Below are positions 1 through 5,335 of a DNA stretch of 6,771 nt, one piece after another. The stretch covers positions 1 to 6,771 of the forward strand of contig DSDR01000348.1 of the NCBI GenBank assembly GCA_011048645.1, given 5' to 3'. This stretch comes from Phycisphaerales bacterium. GTDB taxonomy: Bacteria; Planctomycetota; Phycisphaerae; Sedimentisphaerales; Anaerohalosphaeraceae. Each line of letters starts with the position of its first letter. Position 1 is the first letter of the stretch. The notes under the pieces were generated by a model. The model ran no database searches. It was not told the origin of the DNA and saw only the letters and a list, made by a program, of their open reading frames with translations. Made by a program: the position numbers and the translations under genes.

Positions 1-691
1 GTTTGGTCTCAAAACGCACCTTGCCGCCGAGCGACAGGATTTTGCTGCGGAGATTCTGCACCACCTTAACAAGATGGTCGCTGCCGATATGCGGCCGTGC
101 CTCGTATAGAATCTCTTCAGGTGTGCCCGCAGCGACCAGCTCATTCAGAATCATTCCTACGCGGTTCTGCTTGTCCTTGATTTGTGTCGTCAGCTTACCG
201 TCGGAAAACGTCCCCGCGCCGCCTTCGCCGAACGGCACATTCGATTCAGGGTTGAGAATGCCGTCCCGCCAGAAGGTCTGCACGTCGCGAATCCGCGCTT
301 TGACGTCCTTGCCGCGTTCGATCAGAACGGGCTTGGCGTCGGCCTGTGCCAACAGAAGTGCGGCAAACAATCCGCACGGCCCGCTGCCGACGACCACCGG
401 CGGTCTGCCGTCTGCGCGCCGCCGGATGGGTTGAACGCAGGCAGCCGGAGGCGCCGGCATCATACGGGCATCGTTTCGGCGCCGACTCAATACGTCCGCC
501 TCGTTTGAAACCTCTGCATCCACACAATAAACCGCTAAAATCCGGTGTTTTTTGCGGGCGTCAATGGATTTGCGAACCAGGATGATTGTGTTCAAATCAG
601 CCGGGGATACACCCAATTTGTGTGCAGCCGCCTCGGCCAGGGCCTCCGGCTTATGGTCAAAGGGCAAACAGATGTCTCGAATCCGAATCAT
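1..691 (-). CDS. FAD-dependent dehydrogenase, COG2509-like (N-terminal part, cut by window edge)
   Basis: The minus-strand frame is open from ATG at 691 to the left edge, giving 230 residues with no stop. Residues 1-95 form the small N-terminal domain typical of this family, including the stretch SIDARKK at 42-48. An FAD dinucleotide-binding motif GSGPCG follows at 102-107, with the ribose-binding acid E125 in LIERG. The family-typical glycine-rich block GEGGAGTFSDGK is at 155-166. COG2509 proteins are usually a little over 500 residues, so somewhat less than half is present. Members are uncharacterised cytoplasmic FAD-dependent oxidoreductases; substrate and pathway are unknown. The start is well fixed: an in-frame TAG lies five codons upstream, with no other start codon between. 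No Shine-Dalgarno is visible, and a promoter sits directly upstream. The gene is divergent from lpdA. The family call is from recognised motifs, not a search. Confidence 0.85.
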   Translation of the reverse strand, partial: MIRIRDICLPFDHKPEALAEAAAHKLGVSPADLNTIILVRKSIDARKKHRILAVYCVDAEVSNEADVLSRRRNDARMMPAPPAACVQPIRRRADGRPPVVVGSGPCGLFAALLLAQADAKPVLIERGKDVKARIRDVQTFWRDGILNPESNVPFGEGGAGTFSDGKLTTQIKDKQNRVGMILNELVAAGTPEEILYEARPHIGSDHLVKVVQNLRSKILSLGGKVRFETK

Positions 692-700
692 AGATGCGAT

Positions 701-730
701 ACTCTACCGGCTGTACAAGGGGATTGTCAA
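701..730 (-). promoter_or_regulatory. Sigma-70-like promoter for the FAD-dependent dehydrogenase gene
   Basis: On the minus strand a perfect -35 TTGACA (730-725) is followed after 18 nt by TAGAGT (706-701), 4/6 to TATAAT. Predicted transcription starts near 694, only about 3 nt before the ATG at 691, so the message would be essentially leaderless. This fits the absence of a Shine-Dalgarno. Prediction from sequence only. Confidence 0.45.
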
Positions 731-804
731 GAAACCTTGTGTCTTGTGCAGTTTTGCCGCTTGTTCGATTGCGTTTGATTGGGTATGTTTTGCGGCTTTT
801 GGGT

Positions 805-833
805 TTGGTTTTTTGTGCTTTTGAGATTATAAT
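805..833 (+). promoter_or_regulatory. Sigma-70-like promoter for lpdA
   Basis: A perfect -10 TATAAT at 828-833 is preceded by a 17-nt spacer and a weak -35 TTGGTT (805-810, 3/6). The predicted start near 840 gives a leader of about 40 nt containing an AGGAGA ribosome-binding site at 869-874, 6 nt before the ATG. The weak -35 suggests activator dependence or modest strength, which is an inference. The G/T-rich, nearly A-free tract at 781-823 overlaps the -35 side. Confidence 0.5.
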
Positions 834-880
834 GCGGTTTTATTGGATAAGAGACGATAATCACATTCAGGAGAAGTACG

Positions 881-2269
881 ATGTCGGAAACGTTTGATGT
901 GGTCGTCATCGGCGGCGGGCCGGGCGGATACGCCTCGGCGATTCGCTGTGCGCAAAAGGGCGCATCGGTCGCGTTAGTTGAAAAGAAGGCTATGGGAGGT
1001 ACCTGTCTGAATGTCGGGTGTATTCCCTCAAAAGCACTGCTGGCCTCGGTGCATTTTCTCACGCAGGCCAAACATGCCAATCTGATGGGGCTGGACATTC
1101 AGGGCGAGGTCAACCCCAACTGGCCCAAGATGATCGCCCGCAAGGAGGCCATCGTTGCCGGTTTTACCAAAGGGGTGACCGGCCTGATTCAAAGCAACGG
1201 CATCAAGATTTACAACGGCGCCGGTGTGGTCGCCGCACCGGGCAAGGTCTCCGTCAGCGGCCAGGATTCAGCTCAGCTTGAATGCAAGACCATCATCCTG
1301 GCCACCGGTTCGGAACCGATTAACATCCCGGCCTTTCCGTTTGATTACAAAACCATCATCAGCAGCACCGAAGCCTTGAGTCTGCCGCAGATTCCCGATT
1401 CGATGGTGATTATCGGCGGCGGCGTCATCGGTTGCGAAATGGCCTGCATTTATGCCGCCGTCGGTTGCAAGGTCACTATTGTCGAAGCCCTTTCTCAGCT
1501 CCTGCCGAACGAAGATGCCTGGGTCGGCAGTCTTCTAATGAAAGAATTCAAAAAGCTGGGCATTAACTCTATGGTCAACTGCAAAGTGACCGCCGTTCAG
1601 ACGGCTTCTGACGGAGCAACTGTACAGCTTGAGGACGGACAATCGATTCCTGCCGAAAAGGCGCTGGTTGCGGTGGGGCGGCGGGCCTGCTGCGACAAAG
1701 AAACGGTTGAGAATCTCGGCCTCAAAATGAACGGTCCGGCAATAGCCGTCGATAAACAAATGCAAACCAGCGTGCCCGACGTTTATGCGGTCGGTGATGC
1801 GGTGGGTACGACCTATCTGGCCCACGGCGCATTCCAGGAGGCCGAAGTCGCTTCAGACAACGCAACCGGACATCCTGCCCAGATGGGCGATTACAACCTT
1901 ATTCCCCGTGCGGTTTATTCCTTTCCGGAAGTCGCCTCGGTGGGTTTGAATGAGCGCAAATGTGCCGAACAAGGTCTTGAGGTAGTCGTTGGCAAGGCGC
2001 CGTTCCGCTCGAACGGACGAAGCGTTGCCCATAATGAAGGCGTCGGCGAAATCCGCGTCCTTCGCAATAAAACCGACGATAAAATCCTCGGCGTTACCAT
2101 GGTCGGTGCAAGCGTTACGGAACTGGTTGCCGCCGGACGTGCTTTAATCGGCAGTACCGAAAAAATTGAAGAGGTCTGCTTTGCCCATCCGACCGTCTCG
2201 GAAGTGCTCAAAGAAGCGTGGGAAGACGCCTTCGGCCTCAGTCTGCACGTGCCGCCGACAAAGAAATAA
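881..2269 (+). CDS. lpdA: Dihydrolipoyl dehydrogenase (E3)
   Basis: This 462-residue flavoenzyme reoxidises dihydrolipoyl groups of 2-oxoacid dehydrogenase complexes or the glycine cleavage H protein, passing electrons through FAD to NAD+ in the cytoplasm. Visible in order: the FAD motif GGGPGG at 11-16; the redox disulfide block GGTCLNVGCIPSKALL with Cys42 and Cys47; ATGS at 141-144; the NAD-binding motif GGGVIGCE at 179-186 ending with E202; the second FAD motif AVGD with D306; and the C-terminal dimerisation domain with the catalytic dyad His436-Glu441 in HPTVSE. Length and all catalytic residues match a full active E3. The ATG at 881 is preceded by AGGAGA at 6-nt spacing. No E1, E2 or lipoate genes lie beside it, so it appears to be a stand-alone transcription unit. 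Mercuric or glutathione reductase is less likely, given the HPTxxE end and the GGTCLNVGCIPSK form. The gene ends 3 bp from the convergent regulator gene. Confidence 0.95.
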   Translation: MSETFDVVVIGGGPGGYASAIRCAQKGASVALVEKKAMGGTCLNVGCIPSKALLASVHFLTQAKHANLMGLDIQGEVNPNWPKMIARKEAIVAGFTKGVTGLIQSNGIKIYNGAGVVAAPGKVSVSGQDSAQLECKTIILATGSEPINIPAFPFDYKTIISSTEALSLPQIPDSMVIIGGGVIGCEMACIYAAVGCKVTIVEALSQLLPNEDAWVGSLLMKEFKKLGINSMVNCKVTAVQTASDGATVQLEDGQSIPAEKALVAVGRRACCDKETVENLGLKMNGPAIAVDKQMQTSVPDVYAVGDAVGTTYLAHGAFQEAEVASDNATGHPAQMGDYNLIPRAVYSFPEVASVGLNERKCAEQGLEVVVGKAPFRSNGRSVAHNEGVGEIRVLRNKTDDKILGVTMVGASVTELVAAGRALIGSTEKIEEVCFAHPTVSEVLKEAWEDAFGLSLHVPPTKK

Positions 2270-2272
2270 GGT

Positions 2273-3661
2273 TTACAGCCCCAGACGTGCGGCCTCCTTT
2301 TCCAGGCCGTAACGCTTCATTTTTTTGTAGAGCGTCGTGCGGTTGATGTCCAGTGCCTTGGCGGTTTCCTGCCGATTCCAGGCGTTGGCCTCCAGGGCCG
2401 CCCGCAGGATGGCGCGTTCCGGGCCTTCAAGGGCTTTCTTGAGGCTTTGGCCGCGGTAGTGCCGCAGATCGCCGGTTTCGGCCCGTTCCCGAATCACCGA
2501 CGGCAAATCCTGTACGTCAACAAGCGGCCCTTTGCCCAGCAGCACGGTTCGCTCGACGACGTTTTCCAGCTCGCGCACGTTGCCCGGCCAGGGATACTTC
2601 TGAAGACACGCCATCGCCTTGTCGGTAAACCCGCTTTTGATGCGTCCATGCAGGGCGCCGTAATACGCCAGAAAACGCTCGGCCAGCAATGGCACATCCC
2701 CGGTCCGTTCCGCCAGCGGCGGCAGCACCAATCCGACGACGTTGATACGATAATACAAATCTTCGCGAAACTGCCCCTTGCGCACCATCTCAGCCAGATC
2801 TACGTTGGTTGCCAGAATCACACGCACATCGACGCTGACGGTCTTGTTGCTGCCGACCGGCTCGAATTGTTTTTCCTGAATCGCTCGCAGCAGCTTGACC
2901 TGCATCGCCGGCGAGGCCGTCGAAATTTCATCCAAAAACAGCGTTCCCTTATTGGCCGCCAGAAATTTGCCTTCCTTGTCCCGCACGGCCCCGGTAAAGG
3001 CGCCTTTGACGTGTCCGAACAGTTCGCTTTCAAGCAGCGACTCCGGCAGCGCACCGCAGCTGACCTCAACAAAAGGCCCGTTCCGCCGCGACGAACGGTA
3101 ATGAATCGCCCGAGCCAGCATACTTTTTCCCGTACCGCTCGGACCGGTCATCAAGATCGTCGTCTTGCTGTCAGCTACCGCCTCAATCAGCTCAAAGACG
3201 CGAGCCATCTTGTAGTCCTGGCTGATGACGTTGTCCAGACTGTATCTATGCTCAAGTTGCCGACGAAGCTGTCGGTTTTCGTCCATCATCGCCTGCTGAC
3301 GGCACGCCCGCTCAATCGTCAACAGCAAATCATCATCGACCGTCGGTTTGGTCAGATAATCGTAAGCCCCTTTTTTGATCGCCTCGACGGCGCTTTGAAT
3401 CGTGCCGTGATGGGTCGTCAATATGACCGTCGTTTGGGGATAATGTGCCCGCACATAATCGAGCAATTCAAACCCGTTGCCGTCCTGGAGATTCACATCC
3501 GTCAATACGACCGAAAACCGCTGTTGACCGAGTGCCTTTTTGGCCATTGCCGCCGAGTGCATAGCCGTTACGGCGTAGCCTTTCCGCCTGAGAAGATCAC
3601 ACAGCGAACCTAAAATGACGGCGTCATCATCAACCGTTAATATGGATCCCTTGCTGCTCAT
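2273..3661 (-). CDS. NtrC-family sigma-54-dependent response regulator
   Basis: This 462-residue protein has the full NtrC architecture. The receiver domain covers about 5-120, with the acidic pocket D11-D12, phospho-acceptor D55, switch T83 and K105. The AAA+ sigma-54 activator domain covers about 145-375, with Walker A GPSGTGKS at 173-180, the sigma-54 contact loop GAFTGA at 220-225, Walker B ending LDE at 243-245, ATN at 284-286 and the presumed arginine fingers R299 and R305. A Fis-type helix-turn-helix lies at about 429-453. Phosphorylation should drive oligomerisation, ATP hydrolysis and open-complex formation at sigma-54 promoters. All key residues are intact. The ATG at 3661 is preferred to an in-frame TTG at 3700, because the likely promoter lies between the two and the receiver fold begins right after the ATG. 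No partner histidine kinase is in the window, so its signal is unknown. It converges on lpdA and diverges from the PilZ gene. Confidence 0.95.
   Translation of the reverse strand: MSSKGSILTVDDDAVILGSLCDLLRRKGYAVTAMHSAAMAKKALGQQRFSVVLTDVNLQDGNGFELLDYVRAHYPQTTVILTTHHGTIQSAVEAIKKGAYDYLTKPTVDDDLLLTIERACRQQAMMDENRQLRRQLEHRYSLDNVISQDYKMARVFELIEAVADSKTTILMTGPSGTGKSMLARAIHYRSSRRNGPFVEVSCGALPESLLESELFGHVKGAFTGAVRDKEGKFLAANKGTLFLDEISTASPAMQVKLLRAIQEKQFEPVGSNKTVSVDVRVILATNVDLAEMVRKGQFREDLYYRINVVGLVLPPLAERTGDVPLLAERFLAYYGALHGRIKSGFTDKAMACLQKYPWPGNVRELENVVERTVLLGKGPLVDVQDLPSVIRERAETGDLRHYRGQSLKKALEGPERAILRAALEANAWNRQETAKALDINRTTLYKKMKRYGLEKEAARLGL
2288..2326 (+). terminator. Possible lpdA terminator embedded in the convergent gene
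   Basis: About 20 nt past the lpdA stop, CGGCCT (2290-2295) and AGGCCG (2304-2309) pair perfectly around an 8-nt loop, extendable by a G-U and a U-A pair. A run of seven T lies at 2320-2326. The T-run starts about 10 nt after the stem, so this is not a canonical intrinsic terminator. It also lies in the 3' coding end of the regulator gene and may be there by coding constraint. Confidence 0.2.
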
Positions 3662-3668
3662 AATGCTA

Positions 3669-3697
3669 CTTATATCAAGATTGAAGAAAAAAGTCAA
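3669..3697 (-). promoter_or_regulatory. Sigma-70-like promoter for the response regulator gene
   Basis: On the minus strand TTGACT (3697-3692), a 17-nt spacer and TATAAG (3674-3669) make a strong match, 5/6 in each box. The predicted start near 3662 is 1 nt from the ATG at 3661, implying a leaderless mRNA. No Shine-Dalgarno is visible. A start at the upstream TTG (3700) would precede the promoter, supporting the ATG. Confidence 0.55.
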
Positions 3698-3747
3698 CAA
3701 GCAAGTTGAGTTTTTTCATCATCTCTGGTGAACGAACTCCTGAAAAT

Positions 3748-3763
3748 GGGATCAAAAATTGCA
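3748..3763 (+). promoter_or_regulatory. Weak sigma-54 (-24/-12) promoter candidate
   Basis: GG at 3749-3750 and GC at 3761-3762 are exactly 10 nt apart, and the -12 side reads TTGCA as in the consensus. The -24 side (GGATC) is poor. It points toward the PilZ gene about 230 bp downstream and lies next to a sigma-54 activator gene, which is why it is listed. In an AT-rich stretch it could easily be chance. Confidence 0.2.
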
Positions 3764-3802
3764 AAAAAACGTAAAGATTCGACAAATTTCCGTGTCTGAA
3801 AT

Positions 3803-3906
3803 GAAAACAGATTGTATAATCAGAAAGACCCAAAAAAATATATTAAAAAGCGGTGATTTGTATCAACATTAGCAACTGTTCTGTCGATAATAAGGAAAAC
3901 AGATTG
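3803..3906 (+). repeat. 12-bp direct repeat, two copies 92 bp apart
   Basis: GAAAACAGATTG occurs at 3803-3814 and again, identically, at 3895-3906. The first copy directly abuts a TATAAT at 3815-3820. The second begins 3 nt after a GATAAT at 3886-3891. The placement beside two -10-like hexamers suggests possible regulator binding sites. The repeat itself is certain; its function is inferred. Confidence 0.5.
3863..3891 (+). promoter_or_regulatory. Sigma-70-like promoter candidate for the PilZ gene
   Basis: TCAACA (3863-3868, 4/6) is followed by a 17-nt spacer and GATAAT (3886-3891, 5/6). Transcription from about 3898 would give a leader near 97 nt containing a hairpin, one arm of a long inverted repeat, and a Shine-Dalgarno. 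TATAAT at 3815-3820 and TATAAG at 3950-3955 are alternative -10 boxes, but neither has a convincing -35. Confidence 0.3.
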
Positions 3907-3909
3907 CCT

Positions 3910-4044
3910 GTTCGAAAGGGATTTTAAGTCCGGTTTTGGACGGACTTTATATAAGTACCATTAACCTCAAGGATGAAAGGATGAAGGTGTCGGTATGAAA
4001 AATGCAAACCACTTCGCCGAGGTTTCTGCGAATCCCTTTCGAAC
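3910..4044 (+). repeat. 14-bp perfect inverted repeat flanking the PilZ gene start
   Basis: GTTCGAAAGGGATT at 3910-3923 is the exact reverse complement of 4031-4044. The right arm lies in codons 13-17 of the PilZ gene; the left arm is in its upstream leader. The 107 nt between them hold a smaller hairpin, the Shine-Dalgarno and the start codon. If both arms are in the mRNA they could pair and present the start site in a loop. Alternatively they are two protein-binding sites in opposite orientation. Confidence 0.55.
3926..3947 (+). other. Leader hairpin upstream of the PilZ gene
   Basis: AAGTCCG (3926-3932) pairs perfectly with CGGACTT (3941-3947) around an 8-nt loop. It is followed by TTATATAAG rather than a T-run, so it is unlikely to be a terminator. 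It could be an mRNA leader structure or an operator; its role is unknown. Confidence 0.4.
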
Positions 4045-4390
4045 GGAGAAAACTTCCGCACAGCATGAACGCCGGCGAAATCTGCGAAAACCGTTACAGT
4101 TACCGGTCTATTGTCAAAAGGTGGCCGCTCAGGACGGACGGCTGTTAAGCGGCAACACCGTCAACATTAGTCCCTGCGGCGTGTTGGTCAGGATGCAGGG
4201 CTCGACCTTACGGGACGGCGAACTGGTCAGCGTCGAAATGGCCGCGCCGGGAGGCGAGGGCTTGCTGGAGCAGGTCGGGCGATTTTCGAGTTATGCGCGT
4301 GTGGTGCGGATTGATGACCGGGATGCCGGTCTGAACAACGGCAAACAGATTGCCCTTGAATTCTGCGAATCGCCGCGATTTAGTTTCTAA
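3995..4390 (+). CDS. PilZ-domain protein (probable c-di-GMP effector)
   Basis: This 131-residue soluble protein consists of a roughly 22-residue variable N-terminus and one PilZ domain. The c-di-GMP-binding signature is intact: the arginine-rich RxxxR element in ERRRNLRKP (R27 and R31), and the downstream NxSxxG element NISPCG at 57-62. The rest fits the PilZ beta-barrel, ending near residue 127. PilZ proteins bind cyclic di-GMP and act on motility, surface attachment or exopolysaccharide machinery. No target or diguanylate cyclase is nearby, so the output is unknown. There is no signal peptide or membrane segment. The ATG at 3995 has a good Shine-Dalgarno (GAAGG, 3983-3987, 7 nt upstream). 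It is a single-gene unit, closed by an intrinsic terminator about 56 bp downstream, and divergent from the NtrC-type regulator. Confidence 0.85.
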   Translation: MKNANHFAEVSANPFRTEKTSAQHERRRNLRKPLQLPVYCQKVAAQDGRLLSGNTVNISPCGVLVRMQGSTLRDGELVSVEMAAPGGEGLLEQVGRFSSYARVVRIDDRDAGLNNGKQIALEFCESPRFSF

Positions 4391-4446
4391 ACCGCCGTCG
4401 TTTTGCACTCTGTAACCGCAGAGATCAATAATCAGGAGTCAAGGTT

Positions 4447-4474
4447 AAAACCGGTCTAAAGGCCGGTTTTTTTT
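4447..4474 (+). terminator. Rho-independent terminator after the PilZ gene
   Basis: A 10-bp stem (4447-4456 with 4461-4470, one G-U pair) with a TAAA loop is followed by a run of eight T (4467-4474, its first four bases paired in the stem). It is a textbook intrinsic terminator separating the PilZ gene from the lipoprotein unit. Upstream, at 4408-4423, a small CTCTG/CAGAG hairpin and an AGGAG without a following start codon (4434-4438) have no obvious role. Confidence 0.9.
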
Positions 4475-4490
4475 ATTGCCTGCTGGGCTA

Positions 4491-4518
4491 TTGACAATTA
4501 TGTTGCAGGTTTTAGAAT
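4491..4518 (+). promoter_or_regulatory. Sigma-70-like promoter for the lipoprotein-DUF362 operon
   Basis: A perfect -35 TTGACA (4491-4496), a 16-nt spacer and TAGAAT (4513-4518, 5/6) lie just after the terminator. The predicted start near 4525 is about 4 nt before the ATG at 4529. No Shine-Dalgarno precedes that ATG, so translation is probably leaderless. Confidence 0.55.
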
Positions 4519-4528
4519 TCCAAACACC

Positions 4529-5335
4529 ATGAAACCAAGTCGGCTTTACATTTCGATTTTGATCGGCGGGATCATCGCGATAAGCGGGTGTGTCCAAGAG
4601 CAGCCCCCCGCATCGCCGGTCGCTCTCGAAGGGATTCGGGTTGCCGATATTATGCCCACAATCGGCCAAGAATCGTTGCCGGTGATTTCATTTCTAATGA
4701 CGACTTACCTTGTCGATGAAAAAGGGGCTAAGGTGGTACGGGGTTGTCTGGATGATTTGGCTGTTCAACCGATTCGTTTCAGGTCCGAAGAGGCGTTTGA
4801 AAAAAACGGGTTGTTTGCCTCAATGGGTGTCGGCCTTCAGATTCACCCGTTGGTTGAATGTTTTCGCCGTCCGGGCATTCGGCAACGGGAGCAGGGACGT
4901 TTGGCGATGAATCCCGGATATGAACTGTCCTTTGGCGCTGTTTCTGTACTTGAGTCGCAGGAGGTAACCTCTTTTGAGGCTGATGGTTCGGAAACGAAGA
5001 CCGTGCTTTCGAACGGTCGGCTGAGCTGGTCGCTGTCAGCCCGTCGGGACTCGGCGGTGTCGGGTCGGATTGCCGCGATGTTCGAACCGGTATTTACTCC
5101 CTGGGCAGTCGAGCAGTGGTCGAAACTGGATGATTTATCTCTAAAAATGACTCGCCGATTTGAAGCAGGGCGGTTTGGCGCACTGTTGCGTATGGGGGAT
5201 TTTATTGCATTGGGGCCTCGTCATAATTCCATTGATGAATTTACGGATATTGAACGGCTTCTTTTTGTGTCGCCGGAGGAACCCGACAAATTTCGGATTT
5301 ATATTATTTTGTGTGTTGATGCGGAAACGGGATGA
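4529..5335 (+). CDS. Predicted lipoprotein of unknown function
   Basis: This 268-residue protein starts with a type II signal peptide: K2 and R5, a hydrophobic stretch from about 6 to 18, and the lipobox ISGC with the lipidated Cys21. It is therefore expected to be membrane-anchored outside the cytoplasm. The mature part begins with a short linker rich in Q and P. It then contains alternating hydrophobic and polar segments that look beta-rich (for example around 145-180), with no enzyme motif I recognise and no further membrane span. I cannot assign a family. The start is supported by the signal peptide beginning right at the ATG and by the promoter immediately upstream. The stop overlaps the start of the DUF362 gene in an ATGA, so the two are almost certainly co-transcribed and translationally coupled. 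Confidence 0.8.
   Translation: MKPSRLYISILIGGIIAISGCVQEQPPASPVALEGIRVADIMPTIGQESLPVISFLMTTYLVDEKGAKVVRGCLDDLAVQPIRFRSEEAFEKNGLFASMGVGLQIHPLVECFRRPGIRQREQGRLAMNPGYELSFGAVSVLESQEVTSFEADGSETKTVLSNGRLSWSLSARRDSAVSGRIAAMFEPVFTPWAVEQWSKLDDLSLKMTRRFEAGRFGALLRMGDFIALGPRHNSIDEFTDIERLLFVSPEEPDKFRIYIILCVDAETG

Noticed and set aside
776..797. Possible sigma-54 promoter upstream of lpdA
   Set aside because: The GG and GC dinucleotides are 9 nt apart instead of 10, and a perfect TATAAT lies just downstream.
2447..3613. A 388-codon plus-strand open frame opposite the regulator gene
   Set aside because: It is antisense to a gene with complete REC, AAA+ and Fis motifs. Its own product shows no domain, so it is a shadow of biased codon use.
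3662..3700. A 13-residue N-terminal extension of the regulator from TTG at 3700
   Set aside because: The best promoter lies between this TTG and the ATG at 3661, and the extension is not part of a receiver domain.
3746..3799. A 17-codon lysine-rich small ORF upstream of the PilZ gene
   Set aside because: No Shine-Dalgarno, no recognisable product and AT-rich composition; it is likely chance.
3926..3955. Hairpin upstream of the PilZ gene as an intrinsic terminator
   Set aside because: No T-run follows the stem, and no plus-strand gene lies upstream that would need it.
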